22,297 nt of DNA, from assembly GCA_964351775.1 (NCBI GenBank), contig CAYGPQ010000073.1, positions 1 through 22,297 of the forward strand, read 5' to 3'. Made by a program: the position numbers and the translations under genes. Below the pieces are notes generated by a model that saw only the letters and a list, made by a program, of their open reading frames with translations, was not told the DNA's origin and ran no database searches. The stretch comes from Kordia sp964351775 (lineage in GTDB: Bacteria; Bacteroidota; Bacteroidia; Flavobacteriales; Flavobacteriaceae). Positions 14,303-21,497 of this stretch are shown here, in pieces; the first letter of the stretch is position 1, and each line of letters opens with the position of its first letter.

Positions 14303-15232
14303 TTACTGCTTTATTTTGGAAGCTAATAAGTAAATAACCGCCATTCGAACTGCGACACCATTTTCAACCTGATTTAAGATAATCGATTGCTTGGAATCCG
14401 CCACATCACTCGTGATTTCCACGCCTCTATTGATAGGCCCTGGATGCATAATCACGATTTCTTTGTCGAGTGAATCGAGCAATGCTTTGGTGACACCATA
14501 TTGTTGTGCATATTCACGCGTAGACGGAAAGTAGCTAATGTCCATGCGTTCGTTTTGTACCCGAAGCATGTTTGCAACATCACACCATTCGAGTGCTTTT
14601 CGTAAGTCCGTTTCTACTTTGACGCCCAAACTTTCAATATAAGTTGGTAATAATGTTTTTGGTCCGCACACTTTTACATTGGCACCTTGAAGTTTGAGTG
14701 CAAAGATATTGGACAACGCAACTCTACTGTGTAAAATATCGCCTACAATGACTACATTTTTACCCGCAACATCGCCTAGTTTTTCACGAATGGAATACGA
14801 GTCGAGTAATGCTTGGGTTGGATGTTCGTGTGCACCATCGCCAGCATTTACGATACTTGCGCTTACATTTTTAGATAGAAATACACCTGCTCCCGGATTT
14901 GGATGACGCATAACTACCATATCCACTTTCATGGACAAAATATTGTTTACAGTATCAATTAAAGTTTCTCCTTTTTTTACAGAAGATTGCGAAGCCGAAA
15001 AGTTAATCACGTCGGCGGACAAGCGTTTTTCTGCCAATTCAAACGAAAGTTTCGTTCGTGTACTGTTTTCAAAAAACAGATTGGCAATGGTAATATCTCG
15101 TAAAGAAGGTACTTTTTTTATAGGACGATTGATCACTTCTTTAAACTGATCTGCCGTTTCAAAAATGAGTTGTATATCTTCTTCCTTGAGATATTTGATA
15201 CCTAGTAAGTGGTTTACACTCAATTCACTCAT
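14303..15232 (-). CDS. pyrB: Aspartate carbamoyltransferase catalytic chain
   Basis: PyrB condenses carbamoyl phosphate with aspartate, the committed step of pyrimidine synthesis. The 309-residue protein has the carbamoyl-phosphate-binding FFENSTRT (53-60), SSVKKGETL (83-91), a conserved VVMRHPNPGA segment, HEHPTQALLD (135-144), VGDILHSRVA, and HPGPINRGVE near the C-terminus, all diagnostic of the family. No pyrI regulatory chain is adjacent. It starts 2 bases after the pyrR stop, so the pair is an operon and pyrB is presumably under control acting at pyrR. Confidence 0.97.
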   Translation of the reverse strand: MSELSVNHLLGIKYLKEEDIQLIFETADQFKEVINRPIKKVPSLRDITIANLFFENSTRTKLSFELAEKRLSADVINFSASQSSVKKGETLIDTVNNILSMKVDMVVMRHPNPGAGVFLSKNVSASIVNAGDGAHEHPTQALLDSYSIREKLGDVAGKNVVIVGDILHSRVALSNIFALKLQGANVKVCGPKTLLPTYIESLGVKVETDLRKALEWCDVANMLRVQNERMDISYFPSTREYAQQYGVTKALLDSLDKEIVIMHPGPINRGVEITSDVADSKQSIILNQVENGVAVRMAVIYLLASKIKQ

Positions 15233-15234
15233 TT

Positions 15235-15786
15235 CTAGTTGTCTTTTTCTTGGTTCATAAGATATATCATGTCTTCGCCGTCATTTTCCTTCCAATTCAC
15301 TTTTACTTTTTCCTTATTGATCGCGTCTACTTGTCGTCCACGATAATTTGGCTGAATTGGTAAATGTCTGCTAAAACGTCTGTCGATCAATACTAACAGC
15401 TCAATTTCTTCTGGACGCCCAAAGGATTGAATGGCAGTTAGTGCGGCACGAATGCTTCTTCCTGTATATAAAACATCGTCAATGAAAACGACCTTTTTAT
15501 TTTCCACAACAAAGTCAATATTCGTTTTATTTGCTTCTAGTATTTTTTCGCTGCGGCGAAAATCGTCTCGGTAAAAAGTGATGTCGAGATAGCCCAATTG
15601 TATGTTTTTCACTTGATATTCATCCCGTAAAATAGTGGTTAAGCGTTCTGCTAGATAAATTCCTCTGGGTTGAATTCCAACAAGCACTGTATTTGAAAAA
15701 TCAAGATGGTTTTCGATGAGCTGACATGCCAATCGATGCAGAATAATTCCGATCTCTTTTGAGTTCAATAAGATTTTTTGACTCAT
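15235..15786 (-). CDS. pyrR: PyrR, pyrimidine regulator / uracil phosphoribosyltransferase
   Basis: PyrR senses UMP/PRPP and in many bacteria binds pyr mRNA to attenuate transcription; it also has uracil phosphoribosyltransferase activity. The PRPP-binding loop VVFIDDVLYTGRS is present, together with GIQPRGIYLAERL and LGYLDITFYRDDF. The reading frame stays open to an ATG at 15816, but I chose the Met at 15786 (MSQKILLNSKEIG) because homologs start there and a good -7 box lies at 15814-15821, which would put the longer start inside the promoter. That gives 183 residues, the normal family length. It overlaps nothing and precedes pyrB by 2 bases. Confidence 0.94.
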   Translation of the reverse strand: MSQKILLNSKEIGIILHRLACQLIENHLDFSNTVLVGIQPRGIYLAERLTTILRDEYQVKNIQLGYLDITFYRDDFRRSEKILEANKTNIDFVVENKKVVFIDDVLYTGRSIRAALTAIQSFGRPEEIELLVLIDRRFSRHLPIQPNYRGRQVDAINKEKVKVNWKENDGEDMIYLMNQEKDN

Positions 15787-15794
15787 AATTAACT

Positions 15795-15821
15795 CCAAAT
15801 GGTATTTGGTAGACAAAAGTA
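15795..15821 (-). promoter_or_regulatory. pyrR-pyrB promoter box with a palindrome at the transcription start
   Basis: On the minus strand TACTTTTG (15821-15814) matches the -7 consensus TAnnTTTG, placing the start of the mRNA near 15808 and leaving a leader of roughly 20 bases. A perfect palindrome CCAAAT-GGT-ATTTGG (15795-15809) covers the predicted start and could be an operator or a 5' hairpin. No convincing -33 TTG was found. Confidence 0.5.
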
Positions 15822-15907
15822 CAGATTTTTTTGTTTATATCGCTTCTATTGTAAATTAAGAAATGTGTGAAACATAAATTTCATTACTAGATTAGCATCT
15901 AAAATAT

Positions 15908-15932
15908 ATCTCGACTGCACTCGATATGACAT
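15908..15932. repeat. Dispersed intergenic repeat fragment (CTCGACTGCACTCGATATGACA type)
   Basis: ATCTCGACTGCACTCGATAT followed by GACAT has internal dyad symmetry. From memory it matches a repeat type scattered in Flavobacteriaceae intergenic regions. It lies between pyrR and the divergent sigma factor gene. No function is inferred. Confidence 0.45.
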
Positions 15933-16044
15933 TACAGAAAGAAAAGTATACTTGAAAGTGGAATTAATTTTAAAAAAATAAAATTCAAACAAAGAATGGT
16001 TACCTTTTTGCTGTTTTACCATTAAGTATATAAACGTATTATTT

Positions 16045-16587
16045 ATGAAAGATCAATCATTGTTGCAATTGCTGACTTCCGAGAAGAAAGAACAGGCTTT
16101 TGTAAAGATTTACAGATATTTTCCGAAAGTATCTCGCTTTATATGCAAACATGGAGGCACTAAAGAAGAAGCACAAGATGTGTTTCAAGAAGCTTTGTTA
16201 ATTTTCTACAGAAAAGCTAAAACACCTGATTTTAAGTTAACTGCACGAATTGAAACATACATTTTTAGTATTTGTAAATATTTATGGAAAGATCAGTTAA
16301 AACTGAAAAATAAACAAACAGCGTCGTTTGAAGAAACGTTTTTAAAAGACGACACGATTCCCGTAGAAATTCATTTACAAGAAGAAAAAAAGTATCAATT
16401 AGCCGAAAAAGCCTTGCGATCTATCGGAGATAAATGTTTGCGATTACTTTCGCTATTTTATATTGATAAAAAGAAGATGCGCGACATTGCTGATTTATTA
16501 GGATTTACTTCCGAATCATCTGCTAAAACACAGAAATACAAGTGTTTGGAAAGAGCAAAACAAGAATTAAAAACCTTAAAAAGCTAA
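16045..16587 (+). CDS. ECF-type RNA polymerase sigma factor
   Basis: This 180-residue protein has the two-domain layout of sigma-70 family group 4 (extracytoplasmic function) factors: region 2 (about 19-85) with EEAQDVFQEALLIFYRKA and a core/-10 recognition helix RIETYIFSICKYLWKDQLK, a short linker, and region 4 (about 115-175) with KCLRLLSLFYIDKKKMRDIADLLGFTSESSAKTQKYKCLERAK, the helix-turn-helix for the -35 element. It is followed 3 bases later by a membrane protein with an anti-sigma-like N-terminus, so it is probably held inactive at the membrane until a surface signal arrives. The regulon is unknown. Confidence 0.92.
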   Translation: MKDQSLLQLLTSEKKEQAFVKIYRYFPKVSRFICKHGGTKEEAQDVFQEALLIFYRKAKTPDFKLTARIETYIFSICKYLWKDQLKLKNKQTASFEETFLKDDTIPVEIHLQEEKKYQLAEKALRSIGDKCLRLLSLFYIDKKKMRDIADLLGFTSESSAKTQKYKCLERAKQELKTLKS

Positions 16588-16590
16588 CAG

Positions 16591-18912
16591 ATGAGAAAAG
16601 AATTAGAGACTATTGAATATATAGAACGTTATTTATTAGGATTAATGAATACTGATGAATCAAATGTGTTTGAGTATACTATGAATAATAATGAAGATTT
16701 TAAAAACGAAGTTGAATTACAAGCACAATTAGTGCAGGGTTTGGAACGAATTTCGTTGCAACAAACTATTCAAAATGCACAGAAAACCTATACTTTTTGG
16801 AAACTTATAAAATTGATTGGAATGATTTTGATTCCGCTTCTTCTGGTACTTTTGAGTTGGTATTTTTTGAACACTTCCGCAGAAACCACTCATGAAGCAG
16901 AGACAATTCCAACGAAAGTTGAACAATTAAAAATTCAAGAGAATTCTAAAATTGAAACGAAAGATGTTAAAGAAAAGACTGTTTCTACTCTAGATACAAT
17001 TCCGAAAAGGAAAACGCAAGCTGTTCTTATCGCAGAAAATAACAATGTGAAAAGTTATGAAAGTATTCCATCGGAAATTTTCACTATTCAAACAGAAAAA
17101 GATACCATTTTGGAAACTCAGAACGGAATTGTGTTTTTGATTCCAAATGATGCATTTGTAGATTCAAATCAACAAATTATCAACGGAAGTATTCAACTTG
17201 AGATTAAAGAAGCACTCGATCCGATGACGATTATGACATCAGGGTTGACAACACTCCACAATGGAAAACTCTTGGAAACTGGCGGTATGTTTTTTGTAGA
17301 AGCTACAAAAGATAGTCAGCAATTAGAAATTCATCCTGAGAAGGAAATTATAGCAGATATTCCGACTTTCGATTATAAAAACGACATGCAACTGTTTGAT
17401 GGTAAAGTTTTGGAAAACGGAACAATTAATTGGGTGAATCCAAAACCTTTGGAAAAAACGTTGATTCCACATGATATTCAGAGTTTGAATTTTTATCCAC
17501 CAAATTATTTAGAGACACTTTCTAAAAAAGGATATGATATCACGGATAAGAAGTTTACGGATAGTTTATATTATTCTTTTAGATTTTTAGAAAAAAGTGA
17601 GACCGTAAATAAAGAGATTGGAAGGTTTATTGATAAAAAGTCAAAAAGATCAGCTATATCTAGTGATACAGTTATGATTATTTCAAAAAACTCTAGAAAA
17701 GCTGGCAATGAACTTCCAGGCTTAGATCCGTTGAAAGTAAAGACAATTTGGAACGAACGCTATCAACACACATTTATCGCAACCAAAGCTTTTGAAGAAC
17801 GTTTAAAAATGATTCACACCAATTGCAAGGACGCAAATTATATGTTGGATGTGTATTTGAAAAACTTAGATCGTGATTTGCATGTTTCGGATTCTATTAT
17901 TGCGTATTCTACATATTATGGTGAGGCTATGAATATGCCTTTTTTAGAATTTTCAAGACAACGCCTAACGAATATAGCTAATGTATCTTCGGATGTTTCT
18001 TCACTCAATAATTACTATGTAAAACAACAAAAAGTGTATCGTTTGGCTTTAGAGAAAACGCAACAAAAAATGGATTCTTTATTGAATATTGATACAAAAT
18101 ATCAAACATTTTCAAAAAATCAATTACAAAATTATTATTTGAATGAATTAGCTGTTACCACTCAGAAAGTTGCTAAAGATATTGATGTAAAGTTGCCACA
18201 GGTTTTTAATGAACCTATTAATGGGCCAACGAGAGAAACTTCTATCGCAAGAATTATTAAGAAAGAACAACGTAAACGAACGTATAGAGCTTCTGTTCGC
18301 TCTACAGGTTGGAAAAATATTGATCAAATTATTAACGGTAAAGTTATTACAAGTGTACAAAATAGAACGACAACGACAATTCAGAATAAAAATAAGGAAG
18401 TAACAATTACATATTCAAGCTATAGCGTTTCTATTGAAAATAAAGAGAATTTTGATAATTTGTTCGTGTATGTTGTTCCGAATGAGTTTACTAGTTTTAT
18501 TCGATTAGAAGCAAAAAATAATAGTTTCAATTATAAATTGAATGATTTGTTGAAGTATCGCGTGTATTGCATTGCGTATTTGGATGAGATTCCTTTTTAT
18601 TTTAGTCAACCTATCAAAAGTAATTCAGAAATAATTAAACTTACAGAAATCACTAAAGAGAATTTAGCTATTCAATTATCTAGATTAAAAAATCAGAATA
18701 GTACTTTAGAAACTGAGATTTCATATCAAGTTTTTAAAAGAAATAATAGTGCAAAATTAAAAAGGTATCGTGAAATCGTGAAGCTAAAAAGAGCATTAGA
18801 ATCGATTGTTTTTCCATGTGCTAAAACAGAAACTGTTAAAGGTGTTTTAGAAGAAATTCGTTTTAGGAGAGACACAATTCTACGTATTAATTTGATTGAT
18901 GATGGACAGTAA
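16591..18912 (+). CDS. Large membrane anti-sigma-like protein with ZU5-like outer domain
   Basis: This 773-residue protein directly follows the ECF sigma gene (3-base gap). Residues 1-65 resemble anti-sigma N-termini of Bacteroidota (TIEYIERYLLGLMNTDESNVFEYTM...). One transmembrane helix spans about 73-93, then a linker rich in Glu, Lys and Thr. Residues about 160-255 have the pattern of a ZU5-like/Bacteroidota surface domain: ETQNGIVFLIPNDAFVD, NGSIQLEIKEALD, LTTLHNGKLLETGGMFFVEAT, LEIHPEKEI. About 500 further residues, mainly helical with charged repeats, are unrecognised; they include GLDPLKVKTIWNERYQHTFIATKAFEERL. The expected topology is N-terminus in the cytoplasm and large domain in the periplasm. 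Role as anti-sigma is inferred from context and N-terminus; the C-terminal function is unknown. Confidence 0.8.
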   Translation: MRKELETIEYIERYLLGLMNTDESNVFEYTMNNNEDFKNEVELQAQLVQGLERISLQQTIQNAQKTYTFWKLIKLIGMILIPLLLVLLSWYFLNTSAETTHEAETIPTKVEQLKIQENSKIETKDVKEKTVSTLDTIPKRKTQAVLIAENNNVKSYESIPSEIFTIQTEKDTILETQNGIVFLIPNDAFVDSNQQIINGSIQLEIKEALDPMTIMTSGLTTLHNGKLLETGGMFFVEATKDSQQLEIHPEKEIIADIPTFDYKNDMQLFDGKVLENGTINWVNPKPLEKTLIPHDIQSLNFYPPNYLETLSKKGYDITDKKFTDSLYYSFRFLEKSETVNKEIGRFIDKKSKRSAISSDTVMIISKNSRKAGNELPGLDPLKVKTIWNERYQHTFIATKAFEERLKMIHTNCKDANYMLDVYLKNLDRDLHVSDSIIAYSTYYGEAMNMPFLEFSRQRLTNIANVSSDVSSLNNYYVKQQKVYRLALEKTQQKMDSLLNIDTKYQTFSKNQLQNYYLNELAVTTQKVAKDIDVKLPQVFNEPINGPTRETSIARIIKKEQRKRTYRASVRSTGWKNIDQIINGKVITSVQNRTTTTIQNKNKEVTITYSSYSVSIENKENFDNLFVYVVPNEFTSFIRLEAKNNSFNYKLNDLLKYRVYCIAYLDEIPFYFSQPIKSNSEIIKLTEITKENLAIQLSRLKNQNSTLETEISYQVFKRNNSAKLKRYREIVKLKRALESIVFPCAKTETVKGVLEEIRFRRDTILRINLIDDGQ

Positions 18913-18933
18913 GTTATAAAAAACTGTATATAA

Positions 18934-18963
18934 AAAAAGCCGTTTCAATTGAAACGGCTTTTT
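18934..18963. terminator. Bidirectional intrinsic terminator
   Basis: A perfect 30-base palindrome consists of A5, GCCGTTTCAA, TTGAAACGGC and T5. It lies between the convergent anti-sigma-like gene and rpsA, 22 bases past the former and 20 bases from the stop of the latter, and can serve both. Confidence 0.92.
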
Positions 18964-18982
18964 CAGTATTATGATAAAATGA

Positions 18983-20764
18983 TTAAGAATTGTTTCCTTC
19001 CATTTTGTCTTTTAACTCTTGTAAAGCATCTAAGTCTCCAAGCGTAGTTTTTTCATTAGCCTGCTGTTTTTTAGCAGCCACCTGAATGTTCTTTTGCTCT
19101 TCTTCTCTAAAGATTGCTGTATGAGAAGCTACAACTCTTTTGAATTCTTTGTTGAACTCAATTACTTTGAACTCCGCTGAATCACCTTTCTTTAATTTCT
19201 TTCCGTCTTCTTTTTCTAAGTGACGAGAAGGAATGAAAGCGATTACATCTTCGTTTAAAGCTACAGTTGCACCTTTATCATTGGTATCTGTAATTTCTGC
19301 TGTATGCAATGTACCAACACCGTAATCAGCTTCATACTTATCCCAAGGATTCTCCGTAGTTTGTTTGTGACCTAAACTTAATTTACGTCCTTCTACGTCT
19401 AATTCTAATACAAGTACTTCTAATTTGTCACCAACAGTAACAAATTCAGATGGATGCTTCACTTTCTTAGTCCAAGATAAATCAGAGATATAAATTAATC
19501 CGTCAATACCTTCTTCTAATTCTACGAATACACCAAAGTTTGTGAAGTTACGAACTGTTCCTGTGTGTTTAGAACCAACAGGATATTTGTTTGTAATATC
19601 TGTCCATGGATCTGGCGTCATTTGCTTAATACCAAGTGACATTTTACGATCGTCTCTATCTAATGTTAAGATTTTCGCTTCTACTTCATCTCCAACTTTT
19701 ACGAAATCTTGAGCCGAACGTAAGTGTGTAGACCAAGACATTTCAGATACGTGAATTAATCCTTCCACACCTTCAGCTACTTCAATAAATGCACCGTAAT
19801 CAGCAATAACCACTACTTTTCCTTTTACTTTATCTCCGATTTTTAAGTCAGAACTTAAAGCTTCCCAAGGATGCGCGCTTAATTGTTTTAATCCTAATTG
19901 GATTCTTGACTTGTTATCATCAAAATCAAGGATTACTACGTTTAACTTTTGATCTAACTCAACAACTTCATTTGGATGATTAATTCTAGACCAAGAAAGA
20001 TCTGTAATGTGAATTAATCCATCAACGCCACCAAGATCAATAAATACACCGTAAGAAGTAATATTCTTCACGATACCTTCTAATACTTGACCTTTTTCTA
20101 ATTGACCAATGATTTCTTTCTTTTGTAGCTCAATATCAGCTTCGATAAGTGCTTTGTGAGAAACCACCACGTTTTTGAATTCATGGTTAATTTTAACCAC
20201 TTTGAATTCCATTGTTTTGTTTACATACTGATCGTAATCTCTAATTGGCTTCACGTCAATTTGAGATCCTGGTAAGAACGCTTCAATTCCGAATACGTCT
20301 ACAATCATACCTCCTTTAGTTCTGCATTTTACAAAACCATTAACGATTTCACCATTGTCATGAGCAGCATTTACTCTTTCCCATGCTTTGATTGTTCTCG
20401 CTTTTCTGTGAGATAATACTAATTGTCCTGTTTTGTCTTCACGAACGTCAATTAATACTTCTACTTTGTCTCCTACTTTTAAATCTTGATTGTAACGGAA
20501 TTCGTTTAAAGAAATTACACCTTCAGATTTCGCATTGATATCAATGATCGCTTCTCTGTCAGTCATTCTTACTACAGTTCCTTCTACTACAGCATCGTCA
20601 TCTGTATCAACGAAGTTTGCCGCTACTAATTTTTCGAATTCTTCTAGCTTTTCGTCTTCAACTTGGTCAATCCCTTCTTCGTAATTGTGCCAGTTAAAAT
20701 TTGCTAAAAATTCTTCAGGGTTTTTAACATCCTGAACCTGTGTGTTTGTGTTTTCTTCAGCCAT
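18983..20764 (-). CDS. rpsA: 30S ribosomal protein S1
   Basis: S1 binds mRNA on the small ribosomal subunit and helps start translation, which matters in Bacteroidota where Shine-Dalgarno pairing is little used. Six S1 (OB-fold) domains are visible at roughly residues 60-122, 138-200, 226-292, 311-377, 397-465 and 485-550; domains 3-5 carry the best motifs (ITSYGVFIDLGGVDGLIH, IADYGAFIEVAEGVEGLIH, FTNFGVFVELEEGIDGLIY). I chose the ATG at 20764 (MAEENTNTQ, 593 residues). An in-frame ATG at 20809 adds 15 residues that do not look like the family, and it lies in the leader behind a good promoter. The acidic N-terminal extension before domain 1 is usual for the phylum. Confidence 0.97.
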   Translation of the reverse strand: MAEENTNTQVQDVKNPEEFLANFNWHNYEEGIDQVEDEKLEEFEKLVAANFVDTDDDAVVEGTVVRMTDREAIIDINAKSEGVISLNEFRYNQDLKVGDKVEVLIDVREDKTGQLVLSHRKARTIKAWERVNAAHDNGEIVNGFVKCRTKGGMIVDVFGIEAFLPGSQIDVKPIRDYDQYVNKTMEFKVVKINHEFKNVVVSHKALIEADIELQKKEIIGQLEKGQVLEGIVKNITSYGVFIDLGGVDGLIHITDLSWSRINHPNEVVELDQKLNVVILDFDDNKSRIQLGLKQLSAHPWEALSSDLKIGDKVKGKVVVIADYGAFIEVAEGVEGLIHVSEMSWSTHLRSAQDFVKVGDEVEAKILTLDRDDRKMSLGIKQMTPDPWTDITNKYPVGSKHTGTVRNFTNFGVFVELEEGIDGLIYISDLSWTKKVKHPSEFVTVGDKLEVLVLELDVEGRKLSLGHKQTTENPWDKYEADYGVGTLHTAEITDTNDKGATVALNEDVIAFIPSRHLEKEDGKKLKKGDSAEFKVIEFNKEFKRVVASHTAIFREEEQKNIQVAAKKQQANEKTTLGDLDALQELKDKMEGNNS

Positions 20765-20880
20765 TGCTGATGTATTAATTTGTATACTGCTCTTATAGAG
20801 ATTCTTCACATGTAAAAAACAGTAGTTGTTATGTTTATATTAAAATTGATTTCCTTTTCGATTCTCTAACATGCTAAAAA
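20765..20880 (-). promoter_or_regulatory. Long rpsA leader, possible autoregulatory region
   Basis: Between the predicted transcription start and the ATG lie about 115 untranslated bases. Near the 5' end CCTTTT can pair with AAAAGG around an 18-base loop; the rest is AU-rich and looks single-stranded. S1 represses its own synthesis in E. coli through the rpsA leader, so an equivalent function is plausible, but no homologous structure was recognised. Confidence 0.35.
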
Positions 20881-20886
20881 GGAGTG

Positions 20887-20917
20887 CAAAAGTACCAATA
20901 TTATTTTGATTAACAAA
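20887..20917 (-). promoter_or_regulatory. rpsA promoter (TTTG-N19-TACTTTTG)
   Basis: On the minus strand TTTG (20917-20914), a 19-base spacer and TACTTTTG (20894-20887) match both elements of the Bacteroidota housekeeping promoter with correct spacing. Transcription would start near 20880, about 115 bases before the chosen rpsA ATG. Confidence 0.75.
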
Positions 20918-21006
20918 TTATTAGGCCTCAAATAGAAGTGATTTTATTCAATTTATCTAGTAAAAGTGACATTCGTCGAAAAAGTAGATTATAACACTTT
21001 CGTAAC

Positions 21007-21035
21007 TTGAAATATATTTTTTTAATTTATCTTTA
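21007..21035 (+). promoter_or_regulatory. Candidate promoter for the LysM gene
   Basis: TTG (21007-21009), an 18-base spacer and TATCTTTA (21028-21035) fit TTG-N17-23-TAnnTTTG with one mismatch in the last base. It is 29 bases before the ATG at 21065. Confidence 0.45.
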
Positions 21036-21064
21036 TAGTGTTTAATAATTAAAATAACAGAATA

Positions 21065-21445
21065 ATGAGTGTAAAATTAAAATATCAAGGAGTTCTTGAC
21101 CTTGGTGAAGCTTTAGGAATCCAAAATGGAAATGTAGAAGAAGTAAATGGTGTATTAAAAGTTTCAGGTGTTGCAGGAACGCCACACGAAAAGAATTTAA
21201 TGTGGGATAAAATTAAAGAAGTTGGTGGTGAATTACCATCAGATATTGAAGCACATATAGAAGTTGCTGATGATTCAGTATATCACCGTCATACAGTTGC
21301 TAGTGGAGAAACTTTAGGAAAAATTGCTAAAAAATATTATGGAAAAGCTGGAAAGTATACCGCTATTTTTGATGCAAATACAAATATTTTAAAGAATCCG
21401 GATGTTATTCATCCAGGACAAGAGTTGACTATTCCAAACTTATAA
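21065..21445 (+). CDS. BON and LysM domain protein (Kbp/YgaU-like)
   Basis: The 126-residue protein has an N-terminal domain (about 1-70) with the pattern of BON domains (NVEEVNGVLKVSGVAGTPHEKNLMWDKIKEVGG, SDIEAHIEVAD) and a C-terminal LysM domain (about 74-125) with HTVASGETLGKIAKKYYGKAGKYTAIFDANTNILKNPDVIHPGQELTIP. This layout and length match E. coli Kbp (YgaU), a small cytoplasmic K+-binding protein; the LysM here may therefore not bind peptidoglycan. There is no signal peptide, supporting a cytoplasmic place. It is a stand-alone gene with its own promoter-like site and terminator. Confidence 0.88.
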   Translation: MSVKLKYQGVLDLGEALGIQNGNVEEVNGVLKVSGVAGTPHEKNLMWDKIKEVGGELPSDIEAHIEVADDSVYHRHTVASGETLGKIAKKYYGKAGKYTAIFDANTNILKNPDVIHPGQELTIPNL

Positions 21446-21463
21446 AATAATAAGAATAGTAAG

Positions 21464-21491
21464 AAAGCTTCCAAATTTGGAAGCTTTTTTT
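21464..21491. terminator. Intrinsic terminator after the LysM gene
   Basis: The perfect palindrome AAAGCTTCC-AAATTT-GGAAGCTTT (21464-21487) runs into a T-tract ending at 21491. It ends the LysM transcript and, with an A-run on the other side, may also serve the convergent gene that stops at 21498. Confidence 0.9.
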
Positions 21492-21497
21492 ATGCAT

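Noticed and set aside
20765..20809. Fifteen-residue N-terminal extension of S1
   Set aside because: The frame permits it, but homologs start at the MAEEN-type sequence and the extension falls in the leader, so I used the shorter start.
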